A stretch of DNA of 64,000 bases from Opisthocomus hoazin (Eukaryota > Chordata > Aves > Opisthocomiformes > Opisthocomidae), in contig NC_134418.1 of assembly GCF_030867145.1 (NCBI RefSeq), positions 3,220,802-3,284,801 of the forward strand, given 5' to 3'. The position numbers and the translations under genes were made by a program. Shown here one piece after another: positions 12,401 to 26,199 of this stretch. Under the pieces are notes generated by a model. It ran no database searches. It was not told where the DNA came from and saw only the letters and a program-made list of their open reading frames with translations. Numbering within the stretch: position 1 is the first letter of the stretch; each line of letters opens with the position of its first letter.

Positions 12401-15197
12401 AAAATATTATCTCCAACCTGGAAAAGGTCACAAGGAAAGAGGATGAGGAGTGCAGACAAAGGTGAGAAATGAAGGCACATTATGCAAGATTTCTGCTTAA
12501 AAATCTAGCAGAAGGAAACTGTTCTTGTGACCACGTCCTAAGCTGTGGAGCTCCCTGCTGCAGGGTATTTTGAGGTCATCTGCATTTCAGCATCTCCAAG
12601 AATGAGTAAGCCCTTCTGCAGAAGGGACATGGGGTGCAGGTTATGGAGCAGAGACCCACCTCTAACTCTGAAAATCCTTGGTATCTAGACTTGTTGGAAC
12701 ATGCCCTAGGAGGCCTCATTGCAGGCTGGGCTGGTGCTAAAGCTCTGATTTAGAGGTTTGTTGGTAGCTGTTATCCAGTTGAGGAGACTAAGCTGGATGC
12801 ACATTTTGTTGATCACTGGAAGGAGCTGTTCTTGAGCTCCTGAGATGCTCTTGCTTTGTACTGTACCATCACCAGCAATTCCATTATGTTCAAAGCTAAT
12901 GTACTGATAGCAATAGTTCTGCAGGACCAAAGCCTCAGTGGGATGTTTGTGTAGGAAGCGTGGCCAGAAACACGCAGTCTGTGTGTGGACGTTGTCAGGA
13001 GATAGGCTGTGTCTTTAGCTGTCTGCATTGTGCTCTCTTCCCCAGTTCTTACTAAGCTGTTCCTTATGTTTTTCATAAGGCTTGCTAAATTCTTTCCTCA
13101 TAGTTTCTGTTGTTTGTTGATGATCACACCGCTTCTTGCAGAGGAAATGTACCAGGTGAACCTTTTAGTCTTGCAGAAAGTCAGATAACAACCTTGAACC
13201 TGGCTAGAATGGTGCTCTCAGCACTTCAGTATGCTTTGTGCGATTGGGACACTGCTAGTTAGTGACATCAACCTTTTTCATGAGTGAGGTTGAAAGCAGT
13301 CTGGTGACTCAACCCACACCAGATCTAGGCAGTGATAAGTTTGATATAGACTGAAATAAACTGGGAATTGTACTAAAGTGTTTTGAGCTGGAGCATGTAC
13401 CTTGGGCAATAAGGATTAAGGCTTTCAACTTCTCTAGGGCTGTCAGATCTCATTCAGGTTGCTTGGGGTAGAGCTTGAATTGGTTTTGGTATTGAGATAG
13501 AACCAGCCTGCCTCTAGTGAGGACACAAATTGCTTCTCCAGTGTGCTGCTGGGGGAACGAAACCAGAGATGTGATGTCTACACAGGCTGTCTCATGGAGG
13601 GTTGCTCATGGTGAAGATGCACAAAGCTGGGTAGCAAGCTCAGTTCAAACCTTTAGTGAAGACTTCTTGCGAGAACTAAACAAGAGCACTTAATTTATTG
13701 GTGTGGACCAAGATGGATTGGGTGCCCAATCTGGGCACGGAATGTCTATGTACTGAGGAGGTGACAAAAGGCCTGGGGAGATGGTATTGCTCAACCAATA
13801 TGACCACAACTGGCTCTCAGTTCTCAGTAATCTACGTAGCATTTCTTCAGAATACAGTAAAGTATTTTGACTGTGGTAGTTCAGGTAGCAATCATCAAAA
13901 TGGCCTGACTAAACTAGAGGGGAGTCCTGGCGCACATGTTGACAGAAGGTGGCTGGCAGTTAACTGCTGTGGTGTTCTCAGTATATAGCTAATAAAATAC
14001 TTGCAATGGCATGCAGGCCCTGTATTCAAATGCACTGTGGGTATCTGCTTTGTATCTCCAGGCTGAAATCAGAACAGTGTGAGAGCGTCGCTCCCTTCAA
14101 ATGCTACCTTGACTTGCTCCTCTCTGTTTTTGCCAGCTGACAGCAGTACAGAGCCTGTTGGTAGCTTGGTCTGAAAGTGAGAGAAATGTTTGATGGAAGA
14201 AAGTTAATGTCAACGGTGACCTGGGTGGGGAGAGATGGACAACTGTCTTGAAATAGCTGCGCAGTTGAGGAGATGAAGCATATGCAATGCAACTTCTTAC
14301 CTAAACATTTCTGTGTTGGTTTAGGGGAAGGTACTGCTAGCTCCTTAATGCACACCATGAGTTCTTGTTATGTTTGTGTATAAAGGCAAATATACTTGTG
14401 GGACTTAGTGGTTTTTGAGAAGGTATCTTTCATGGATCTGCATATTGGGTACCTGGAAGGGGATGGAAGGCCAACCTCTTGGTGCTCTGCAGGAGTGTTG
14501 CTCCGGGACAGGCATTGCTGGACCTCTCTTCCCTAAAGCTTAGAACAGTATGGAGTTTATGGTAGATTTGATCACTTAAGGATAACCTCCACTCAGCAGC
14601 ATCGTGCATTAGTTTGTTTAATAATATCAACTCTGTGACTCCGATTCTGGTTCCCAACAGGCCTCAAGTTCAAGATCTCAATGTTCAAAGACAAAATGAT
14701 CTGAGGCTGGCACTGTCTTGAGGAAAGAAAATGCTGTGAATAGATGGCTTGTTTCTAGCTCTGAACTAAAATGTTCCCAAAATCAAACTGCTGTCTAGCT
14801 CAACAGGGTGTAAACATATTCTCCTGTGGGAATAGCAATTGCAGACCAGTCTGAGCTGAATCTAGCTGCCTTTCTTCATATCAGTCTGTTAGAGTTTCTC
14901 AGACATTAGAGGCTTTCAGCAGATTGACGATGCGTGATCTTTCTCAGAAGTCTTTTTTTTCATCATGGGAGTGAGAAAAACCTCTAGACTACTGAGAATA
15001 TTTGACTTCATTTAGAGGCCAAAAGGTTGTTCTGTGGTGGATGTTGAACCAGTGCAAGGGAATATTCCCCTTCAATAAAAGAAGCCCTAGTTTTGGCTGT
15101 CCTGGTGTTAAGATCAGAAATGGCATCAAGGCTCCTTCAACAAACACATCCTTGTGGATACTTCAAACTGGTTGAACTCTTGGAATATGAGCAACAT

Positions 15198-15232
15198 CCC
15201 ACCCCCCCCACCCCCCCAAAAAAAAAAAAAAA
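15198..15232. repeat. C-rich run followed by A15
   Basis: Seventeen C bases interrupted by A are followed directly by fifteen A bases. This is low-complexity sequence, probably length-polymorphic. Confidence 0.9.
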
Positions 15233-18200
15233 GGGAAGGACATAGTGTTGTGATGAAAGAGTTCTGCTTCTGACATGCTTTACTTGGTCTCTGTGTGTAA
15301 TCACTTGCTATCTTCTAGGACCCCAGTGCCACCTTTCTCACTGGAAGGCTGGCAAGAGGGCAGGGCATGTGAGAGCTCCCCAGAGAAAGAAATTACCGAC
15401 AAGCCACTCTCTGCTTTAATTTCAGTCTTTTCTACCTACTTCCTCAGGATTCCTAGCCAGGAGCCAGTCTGTCTGCAAGAGGAAACCATCTGAATAGACA
15501 ATGGCGTGCCAGCACTTCTGTAGGTGGCTTTTTGAAGCCTCCTTGTCATCTTCAGCTAGGACACACAAAAAAATCAAGATGTGAAGGACAGGGGTTAGGT
15601 GTTGTAATTGCAGCTGTCTGCAGAACAGGATCTGCAGCTTGGCATACATCAGTCTGTCATGGTGAACAACTCTGCAGCTCTCAGACTGGCACATCGGGGT
15701 GGTTTCTGATCGTTTGATGTATAAAACTTGTTTCTGCTCACTGTTGGGGTAAGAGCCCTCTTAACAGCAGTACTTAAACATTTCGTATAATTCTGCAGCC
15801 TCAGGTGGAGAAGGGGGCAGGGGACAATCCATGAAGTATGGCTCAGCCATCTCAAAAATGAATAGAAATTGAAGTGGTGGAGCCCCGGAAACATTTGACT
15901 CTCTCTTTCAAGCTTGGCTAGACATTTCATGGGCTCAGTGTTGTGCACTGAGGCTGAATGTGCCCATTCCCATCTGTATGAGTTGAGACTGTCTGGATGG
16001 GTTATGAACTCTTGTCTAGGTAAGAAAAACTTGCAGGTGGCTGCGCGTATGAATGCGGTTGTGTGCAGTTGCAACAGAATTCAGAAATCAATGCTACACT
16101 GAACGTCTTGCATCCCTGTACATGTAGGGATCTTTCCTGTGACAAGAAGTAATTTTATATTCTTCTGGCACAGCACTGATGGTAAGACACTGAATTCAGA
16201 GATAAGACCCATTTGTTTTTATTTCTAACCCTCTGCTATTAAAAACAAAACAAAACCGTGCTTGCTATACAGCAACTTTTGTGTTTTTCCAGTTTGTGCA
16301 GGAATATTACTCTCCTGGGAGAGGATGATAGACTGCAGTCTAACTGGCTTAATTGTCGAAATCTTTCCTGATAGTGAGCCAAAATTTACCTTGCTTGGTT
16401 TTGTTCTGTTCCTTTCAGGTTTCTTTGTCTCAAAGCCTGTCCACAGTTGCTTTCCTCGCAGGTCAGTCTTCTGAGAAACTGTAATCATTTTATTGTTCAC
16501 TCTTAGGATCCTGTTTAGCTCTGCCAACAGCACTGGCCTGAGTGATTCCAGCTACAGGCTCTAAACCTACCTGCCCAATGCTTCACACCAAGCAATGGTG
16601 CTGAATTACGAAAACACTGACTGTCAATGCTACTGCTTGATTACGAATATGAATGAGACAAATGTAAGCCACAGAGCATGAGCTGTAAGACATGGAAACC
16701 TTACACTCCACCTGTAAGTTCTATGGAACGGTTTCTCCTTTAACCCTTTGTAGACTACTAAGTGATTTCAAGCTTGCTACTGAGGTGCCACCTGCTTAAG
16801 TGTTTCCCTTTGACTTGCAAAGATTGAAAAGAAAGCTCAAAGCATCCAAATCACTCAAATAGTTTCTTATCAAAAGGGTTGCAGAAAGCAGGCTTAATCA
16901 TCTCACAAGTGGACTTCGATGATTATTGTAGGCTCCTTCCAACCGAAAATATTCTCTTCCATCTCAAGAATGGCCTGTCCAACTGTTTGTTCTTTCTTTC
17001 CTCCCACGGAAAATGTAGAAGTGTGGCTGGCATTAAAGAGGGAGGAAAAAAAAAAACCCACCAGTGAGGTGGTGGTTGGTGGTGGGGAAGGTGAAGATGG
17101 ACACGGCCCAGCCTCAGCTAGGTAGACCTGTTTGTTTGTAGACCTTCGGAGCTCCTGCAGAAGGTCTCTTCTTAAAGCGAGCTTGGCCTTGCTGGGAAGA
17201 AGCTTATTGCTTAATGTTTAGGAAAGCCCTGGGCTGCATGAAAACCGGATTTTTCCACACAGGCCATGGATCACTTGTGGTGGAATGGTGGACTGAAATG
17301 CAAGGTTGAGAAGGAAGGCCCTGAGTGTTAACTCCACCCACACTTAAGATACAGCTGCTCAGCGTGACTATTTGCATTAACTGACAGAACAGAAATGTGA
17401 GCGTGTGCTTGAACAGGAAAGATGAGTATTTGCAATGCTTTCAGACGCTTTCCTACTTGGCCTTATCTGTGTCACTGTTCACAGAGAGCAGGAAAGCCAT
17501 TGATGGCATCAAGAGTCAAAGGCATTTAATGGAAAAATATAATTATATGGGTACTGAGCTGCTTCATAATAGTATCGAGGGCTTTATTCATCCAGTTGTC
17601 TAGGTGGTGGGAATGCTACGGTTGCAAACTAGTTTTAAAGAACAAGTGCTATCTAACAGTGTGCATATTTGAGTCAGCTGGGCTTTTAGCATCAAAAGAG
17701 CTTGGTTTTGTTTAATCTGTCAGTAGGGAGAGTAACTCTCTCCTTGTCTGGGAGTTGGATTACAAAATCTTGAATTTGCTGTTGAGAGGTGTTACTAGTG
17801 CTTATGCTGGAGTAATGGCGAGGTTTGTGTACCAGTGTCTCAAACTATGCCAGGAGATGGTCCCTCTGCAACCACGTTGTCTGCCTGTGTGTGGAAATAT
17901 GGCAAAACTGTGGCAGTATCTTCAGGCAGTCTGTTATGCTACTGACCATCAAGCAGCAGATGAAGGTTTTGATTAATGGGAGCGTTATTTTAATGGTTTG
18001 TGCTTCAATATGTGCATACCAGGCTACTGGTTTCATGCTCTAGTTAGCTCTGAAAGGTTCACTTGTAAATGGGAGAATTTTTATCCATATCTGTAGGGCT
18101 GGAATAGTATGAAAATCTTTTATAATTGTAACTTGAGTGATTTTGGTTTTTTATTTTAAGGAGGTAAATGCTGTCTGGGCTCTCAGTGCTAGAGCATTTC

Positions 18201-20056
18201 ATACCGAGGAAGGTGGTGAAGGTGGCTAATGCCTCCTTGGTCATTTACAGGACAGATCCAAAGTGTGTCCCTCCATTCCCTGGTGGGGTAGGGAACTGCA
18301 AGCTAGACAGCTCTATGCTTGTCCCTTGGTGCCCCCAACCAACCTGAAACAGCTGTCAAAAGTGTTTCATCCCATCTGTCCTGTTGAGGTGCGTTGGTAA
18401 CTACTACAGGCTCTTACTTAACAGTGGAAAACCAGATCCCCTTGTTGCGTTCTTATTGCAGCCTGGAAGTTGTGTTTGTACTAACGGTGGGTAGTTGAAG
18501 ACATGAATTGGTGTGTCCTGAGATAAGACTAAGCTTGTAGAATATCTTGGCTTAATCTGAGCATCTATTTCTAAGCTTAGTTCTAACAGCTTTATTGCTG
18601 GTGGGGCCTTCAGCTCACCATAGCCTTCTGTATTTGGCTGGCCAAGAGGCCTTCCAGCCCATGCAGGGACCAGGTGCTGGCATCCGTATTCCTTTTCAAA
18701 CAGAAAAGCTGAGCCCCAAAGTGTTGTTCCACTGTTGGCTTGTGCTGTTGTATCAGCTTTTACTGTCACTTTTACTCATTTCAGAGGGCAGCTGTCTCCT
18801 TAAAATTGATTTTGCTTTGAAGTGATGGGCTCTCCAACCTGAGCAGATGTGATAACACATGGGTATGTGGAGACTCTTTGCTCTTGGACAATCTGCAGAA
18901 GGTAACGATGCCCCTTCTCTAAGACAACCTGAGCAGGGATGCTGTGTTTCTCACACTCAAACTCTTTGTTGGCTACTTGGACTTGACGCATTTCTCTAAA
19001 ACGCTGCTTCTACTACATCCTTTTACCAAATATCCGGTTTTGATCCCAGTCTGCAGTGTCAATGCTAGAGATGTCATGTTATAACCACTTAACTTGGAAA
19101 ACCAGTGCATCCCTGTTACTTGTACCCTTCCATCCCATCACAGAGGGAGGATAGCACTTCAAGGAGAGAAAAGCAAGAGGCTTTTCATGCAACTCGAAGT
19201 TAACCAAGCATGCAAACTCTGAATCTATTGTAGCAGCTAGTAAAACACTATTGGGCTTTGAAGCTTGTTGTGGAACTTGAGGGGCTTTTTTCTGTTCTTG
19301 TGTGTTTGCTGCCAGCGATTGTATCTGCTCAGTGAGATGAAAGTCGTCATCCCAAAGTGTGAAGAATCTTCACAACTGCATCCCAGCAAATGATCCCTTT
19401 CTATGTTAAAAGTGGGGTTTTTAGCTTGTCTGGAAGCTGTTACAACCCTGACTACTAGTGCCTCTCTGCCGCAAGTCCTCGTGAACCTGCTGCCAAGTTT
19501 GATTAAAAACTACTCATTGCCTGGAAAATGTTGGTCTTTGTTAGGCTTGTTTTTGTCTCCACTGTTCCCGTGTGTTTTTGCTTGGTACGAAACTGCACTG
19601 GCACCTGGTGCCCTCCTCTTCTTGATCGTGAAGGTTTCGGGTAAATATTTACATCCACATGTGATCTAACTGGATGTGTTAGGCAAGGGGCTTTGCAAGC
19701 GTGCCCAGCTAAGGTTTAAGGTTATTTCTTATTACATCTTTCGATGTTGCTGAGTGTTCCTGTTTTTTATCTATTGCCCTCAGTTGTGTAATCCTTTATT
19801 GCTCTATTGCATGACATCATCTGGATCTGCTGTGCGAGTCTGTTCTGAGCTTCATAACATGTTCAGCTGAGTCCTGGGTGAGGACCATCATTTATTTCTA
19901 AATCCATTAGCGTTCTGAAAATAACTAAATAAACACCATGCTAAACTCCTTATCGCCAGCGCGTTGCCTCCAGCAGCAGTGAAAATATTCACATTGTTTG
20001 AGCCTCTGCTAACTGCAGAGGAGAGGCTGGGGTTCCCAGGGGCTGGACTAGTTACT

Positions 20057-20068
20057 GGGGGGGGGGGG
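20057..20068. repeat. G12 homopolymer
   Basis: Twelve consecutive G bases lie in otherwise mixed sequence. The run is prone to length variation and sequencing error. Confidence 0.9.
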
Positions 20069-23000
20069 TTCTTTAAATTGTGTATAAAAGGCTGGCAAGT
20101 GTGTTCTTTACTGGAATCAAGAATCTCCTAATGCTCTGAGGCTAAACTAAGGCTGAAGTCAGCTATTCACCTGTGGCTCTGCAAATCTGTTATGTGTCTA
20201 TCTCTGCCCAAGACCTACTCATTCAGCTAGCAGGCCTCTCTGTACAGCTGTAACATCATTTAAGGGTGGGCTTTTCCCATGATCTTACCCACGCAGAAAC
20301 CAGAGCAAAGGGAAAATCATCTCTTTGAATGTTAGCTCTTCGGTGACTTCAGTGGCATGGCTGGGGCTCAGCAATCCTGCTGCGCCGGTGTGTGTTATGG
20401 GCCATAATGATGAGATGTGTTGGTCCTCAGGCGTGTGCTGGCAGCAGGGAGATGGAGTCTGAGCTCTCTGGTCCTCGGCTGGCTGCTGCTACAGGGTCCG
20501 GGAGCAATGATACAGAGACACTGTGTCCTATTGTTAATGAGCCATGAAATGGAGATGTGCTTTGAGCTCCGTGGAGATGTTGTCTGCTTAATTGCTACAG
20601 AAAGGTAAACTGACACTCGGGGATTGAAGTGTCAGGCCAGAGTTTAAGCTACTGGTTGAGAGATGGGCTTCAATCCCACGCTCCCTAACATGTAACTTTT
20701 TCCTGTATACCAAAATAACCATGAGCAATGTTCCTTCAAACTTTGCTTCCAATCTTGCTCAGGAGCCTGCAGACAGACCATAGCTGTAAGACCACCGAAG
20801 TCCACGTGCCATTGCTCCTCTAGAGCTGCTCCCTTTACATCATCTCCCTTTACCCACTTCAGATCTCCTACCCTGTTTGGGCATGATGCACCTCTCCTTT
20901 CCTACAAGAGGTGGAAAGGCTTCTGATGGAGTCTGTGTTGTAGGGCTCCAAAGTCTGGATTAGATTTAGATCAGGTTTTGTGTTGGTGCTTCCCTGGGGA
21001 AATATCTCTCTTGCTTTGCACACCTATCTTACAGGGAGCCTGGGAGGCCCTGCGATGTGCTGAGCTGTATGGGATGATTTAATCAGTTAGCCAAGGCGAG
21101 TGCATAGGGATGCACTGTCTAGTGGAAGCTTTCGGTGGCCATGAGTCCATGCCAAACTTACAGCTCACTGGTTACTGCCTGTTGGTATCTCTAGACAAAT
21201 CTTCTGCTAACTAAACTTTTTCGCAGACCACCAAATGTCCCTCTTTTTCCTTTTGTTTCCAAGATAAGCCCAGCTAGTGGGGACTGAAGTCTGACTAAGT
21301 TTTGTCTTAGCGTGTTGTGACCCCATCTTTCTAGTAAGGTGTGAGCTTGGCTGGTTTTGGACTGCCTGATCTCAAAAGCTGCTTGTGAAATGTCTTGTAA
21401 AAATATGTGGCTGGATGAGGAGCAACTTCTTAATGTCCCTACTGAGGAGAAGGTCTGAGCATCCCCTGTTCCTGGACACAAGGTAAAGGGGATGGCTTGC
21501 TCACCCTGCTGTCTAGGCAGTTTCCAGGGATGGCCAAGTAGTCCATAGGTAATGTTTTGGTCCTTGGGGCCCCAGACAAGAACAGGGTTCATTCAGTCCC
21601 CGCTAACCAATGTGGTCAGGAGACAAAAGCTCAGGCAGCATTGGTGTCCCTCAGCTGAACCACAGCTTCGTATTGCAGGTTTCTAGCCATGGTGGCTCCT
21701 GCTATGCTGTCAGGTGGGATCTTCACACTTACAAGACCTTCCAGTCAGGATGTCCAGGTTTTGTTAGGTACACCTTGTTCCTGCTGCTCCTGGAGAGGCG
21801 AGATATACTTGGAAAACTCCTCCAGAGAGGAAAAGATTTATTCCTGCTGCTATCCCCTGTCCTGAATGCATGCTGCTTAGAAGGGCTTCAGCAGGGACTA
21901 TGTAGTCAGATCCTCTCCAAGCTGCAGTTCTTCATGTGGTATTAAGCTCCTCTCCAAGAAGACAATGGTTGGGTGACAGTTGCTCCCCTTATGAGGGGTG
22001 CTTGCAAGGGACCCGTAAATACTTCCTGGAGGTGAGAGCATCTTTGTCCCTATAAAAACGAATCCCCTTTTGGGGCATGGGGAGGGATCTGTGTTCAACA
22101 CAAGGACTATGCAGCAAACACAGTTACGATGTTTGAGCAGTCAGTCCTGCTTGCATCTCCCTGTTCTAGCTGGTGGTAACACAAGATGGCTTGCATGGTC
22201 CTGGCCTAATAAAACCTGCATGCTGGCGTGACTTTTGCCAGGGAGTTTCTGCCTCTAGCTCTGGCAGAGCGTGCTGGTGAGAGTGGCTGCCTTCCCCAAC
22301 TCCTACCAGTGACAGGAGGAAATCACCATCTGGGTGCAATCTGTCTCTAAAGGTCTCTGACCTTCCCGGCAGCCCTCGGCCTGAGCACCGGCCCTGCGTA
22401 GCTCCAAGCAGCTGCAGGAGAGAGCCAGCAGTGCTTGAGGAGTTGTGGGGAAACTGGAGGGGAGGGGAAAAAAAAATACCAGAGGGAGAAAAAGGAATGA
22501 GTATTTATGTACCTCTTAATCAAATAGAACTAATTCCCCCTTTTGTCAGACATGACTGGCTCTCTTCTCAGCTGTGGACATGAGCAAGGAGAAGCAGCAG
22601 AACATTGTGTCTTTGTTTGCCTGAAACCATCCAGCTTCTGCGTCAGCTCCTTGTGCTGCTGCCTCTCAAACTCCCCTGATCCCCGCCTCGTGCGAAAGGG
22701 GCTGTTGTGCCTTTTCTTGGAGTGGTTTTGTGGCTGTTGCTGTGATCTTCTCTCTCCTATTTGGACGAGTTTCTTGGGAGGAGTAACTTGAGATGCCCTT
22801 CCATCTGGAGGTACTGATCCAGTGCTGCCTGATGTTTGTTTGTGCCTTTGCTGTGGGCTGGAGGACAGGCACCAAAAAAAGGTGATAGTTGCTAAACTCG
22901 CCCCAGTGTCTCAGTCTGCAACTGCTCAGACTGTGTAGTCACCAGTTACCTTACTGAACTTCCATGGCTCTTAACAAATCTGAGTCCTCAGACCAGATCT

Positions 23001-25235
23001 GGGTCTCTACAGAGCAACTTCAAACGTGTGTCCCGAAATGGGATCCTTAGTGCTGTGGTTGAGACCTGTGGGATTCGGCTCCAGGGATGAGACCAAAGAC
23101 CGTATGATGGTGGGATAAACACTTAAACCCCTTCCAAAGGGCAAGACCTCAAAGGGGAGCTGTTCCCTGGTGGTTCCCCCCCTCGGAGGGGGTTCCCAGC
23201 AGGACACTGTGCTCCCTCTGCTGTGCTGCAGCATTTATTGCACTGTCCTGCATCAAGCAGGTTGGACTACAGGCGCTCGATTTGTGGAGCAAACTGACTT
23301 TCCACTTGAGTTGCAGTCAAAGCACAGGAGGTAGGACAGGATTTAAGGAGTACAGGGCATGATTAAAACAGAATAAAACAACTCGGGCTGCAGCTGTGGC
23401 GGTACTTCAATATTTTTTTGATCCTATGAGCAACTTCTTGGCTTTCATTTAAAGCCTCGGCTGTGTCACAGGCGTGGGAATCCCAGCAGTACTTCATGCA
23501 TGAGTATTGGATAAGAATTTACCTGCAATGTTTGGGTCTATGTAGTGGTTCTTTCTGGGCTTCAAACTCTCGCAGCCTCTAATGCCAGCCCACCAGAAAA
23601 ATCACTGTCTTGGTGAAAACGTCCTCCTAGAAAGCAAATGTATTTGGTATCCCTCCCTGGGCTGGAGGAGACCCAAGTCTCTTCTGCTCAGATACGTGGC
23701 TGATCCTGCTGGACCAGGTGGTTGGGTCATGTATGATCTGGTTGTGAAGGCAAGCAAAAATCCTACTGGGTTTCCAAACCAGCTTAGGTACAAAGAACTA
23801 CTTGATGCCAATCGGACAGTCAATAAGAAATAACTTGCTAAGAGAGGATGATGAACATCTGCCTTGAAGAGAGGTTGTCTTTGTGTGTAATGCTTGTTAC
23901 TCGCTATAGCGGAATACTCAGATGAGGCTCCTCAAGCTGAAGGGCCCAGGGTAGAGTGTAACTCCTGCTCCTTGGATCCAGCTGCCTCGGGGTGACTGTG
24001 CTGAGCTGGGCCAGCAGAGACTGCTTGCAAAGAACAGGGCTGGAGACACTGGGATAGACCAGATAGCGCCAGACAAAAGGCATCTGATACCTTCTCTGGG
24101 GCCTGGCATTATGTCGGATAAGCTGATACCTTCCAGCAAGCTGTACTGGTGATGATGATAATGTTTCTAGCAGGGGACACCCACTGCTAGAATAATTCTT
24201 TTCATCACAGGGAAATACAATTTGACCTATAAAAGGAAATTAATACAGGGCACAGTTTTCCAGCATTGGCTGTGTGACCATAGGATGAAGGTCTTGAAGG
24301 AATCCTACAAAGCCCTGCAGGAGACTTGTATGAAACACAGCCCTGCAAAGTTCTCCTTGCATGCTCTCACCTGTATTCCTGTAGCCCTCTCCTTCCAGGA
24401 GGAGCTGGTGAGGTCACCACTTGGGAGACTGGGCTCCCAATCACCTGGTGCAACTGGGTGCCATGCATTCAACTTGTGCAAGGAGTTCAATGTTGTGTTT
24501 ATACGGTTTAAACCACTAAAACAATTAACTTCTGCAATGTATGCATCTTCCAAAGTAACGTAAGTGGGTTAAAGCCAGATCTCCTCGCTCTTTCTGCGAT
24601 AATTTTGGAGTGGGAATGGGTGTCACTTGTGAGCTGAAGGAGGTGGCACTTAGCATTTGAAACTGGAAAATAAGTTGATTCCTTGAAGTTAATCTGTGTG
24701 CTAAATCAGCATGAATGCTCTTTTCTCGAGTAGCTGCTGGATCTATACAGTAGCTTAAGCTCTCAAATTTCGGCAGGGGGTTTCCCACCTTCAGCTGAAA
24801 TGGTGTCAAATGGTTTTCTAGGTGCTTTTTCTCGATGTGGTTCACTGATTTAGAGGATGGGGGAAGGTTTGCCTTGGATATGCTGCCTTGAGACCAAGAT
24901 CTGTAGCACTCAAAAGCCAAGATGCCTTTAAGCTTTCTTTAAACCCCCTTCACCCTTAACTTTCAAACCTCCCGAGTTGCTCGCTGCAGCCGAATCAGCT
25001 CGGAGACCCTTCTGGAGGAAGGAAAGGTGGGGAAATGCAGAAGTAAAACAGTCCGAGTCAGCCTTTCATGGTAGTATAGCTATTTATCCTAATATGATAT
25101 CATGTACACGCTGGAAGTGATGCAAACGTCCTCTTGCTTGTCTCTAATTGCTACCTTACTTTTAATTCATTAGAGGAGTGTTAAACTTTGTTCACTGCTT
25201 CCCCAACTGCTTTGTGCTCAGTGTTCTGAGCTTCT

Positions 25236-25613
25236 GGGCTTTTCCAGCCTGGAGAAGAGAAGGCTGAGAGGGGACCTTATAAATGCCTACAAATATCTGC
25301 AGGGTGGGTGTCAGGAGGATGGGGCCAAGCTCTTTTCAGTGGTGTCCAGCGACAGGACAAGGGGCAATGGGCACAAACTGAAGCACAGGAAGTTCCATCT
25401 GAGTATGAGGAAGAATTTCTTCCCTCTGAGGGTGACGGAGCACTGGAACAGGCTGCCCAGGGAGGTTGTGGAGTCTCCTTCTCTGGAGATATTCAAGACC
25501 CACCTGGACAAGGTCCTCTACAACCTACTGTAGGTGACCCTGCTTCAGCAGGAGGACTGGACTAGATGACCCACAGAGGTCCCTTCCAACCCCTACCATT
25601 CTGTGATTCTGTG
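25236..25613 (+). mobile_element. CR1 LINE fragment with ORF2 C-terminus
   Basis: The segment begins with the CR1-typical GCCTGGAGAAGAGAAGGCTG and ends in ATTCTGTGATTCTGTG, the CR1 3' tail. It is 5'-truncated to about 378 bases. Within it, 25339-25533 stays open as the last 64 codons of the CR1 ORF2 (endonuclease and reverse transcriptase polyprotein). It carries the hallmark stretches [11 protein letters not shown] and [19 protein letters not shown] and ends at the normal TAG, followed by the short 3' UTR. Upstream of 25339 the frame has stops. The copy is a dead insertion. Confidence 0.95.
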
Positions 25614-26199
25614 TTCCTGGTGTTGGCACCTACCTCCTCCTGGGGAGAGTGGTTGGAGCAGGGAGGCAAAAAACTGAAACCCACTAAGGTTTGCTCAGGT
25701 TGTGAGCAAACAAGGTGGCAGCGGCTGGTGAAAACTCACAAAAAAAAAAAAAAAAAAAGGCAGTGAAGTCTATAAGAACTTAAGAAATGGACACAGGCTG
25801 CAGGTTGGAGATGGTCACTCTGCACCTGCTTCTAAAACCTTTATTGCTGTTGCCGCTTGGTTTTGTAAAGAAACTCGAGGTAGGTCACTGTGCCGTGCCC
25901 AAGGGATTTATTTTGCATCCCAGCTGGCTGCTTTTGCCTTGAATGTACCTGTGCCAGGTGACTTCAGAGGAGGTTTTGAAGGGCAGAGACAACCGGTGTG
26001 GTTGATGGGACCCCCGTTTAAGAATTGTCAGCTCGATGCTTTTTTTCCTCCCCCCCCCCCCCCCCCAGCTCTGAAGTTACTAGCAGCACCTCACCTGCTA
26101 ACTCTTCCCAGCAGCCTCGCGCCCTTACAAAAGTGAAAACTGATTGTTTTCTGTTATAATTGGAGCGATGAGCTGCTGTAGAGAAGGGTGGTGGTGGGG
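25614..26199. other. Non-coding stretch with A19 and C17 runs
   Basis: No gene is seen. It contains an A19 run (25740-25758) and a C17 run (26050-26066) preceded by T-rich sequence. It leads into the CpG-rich region on the right. Confidence 0.6.

Larger units (their letters stand above)
3474..25235. other. Long non-coding stretch (intergenic or intronic)
   Basis: I find no exon I can defend in these 21.8 kb. Open frames are at most about 220 codons, show no domain or motif, and behave like random frames. Visible details are an A15 run after a C-rich run (15198-15232), a G12 run (20057-20068), shorter A or T runs near 4481, 7860, 8567 and 9550, and a slightly CpG-richer patch at about 10,260-10,480. 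The stretch 25,060-25,180 is A/T-rich and resembles conserved non-coding DNA in style, but this cannot be shown from one sequence. Confidence 0.4.
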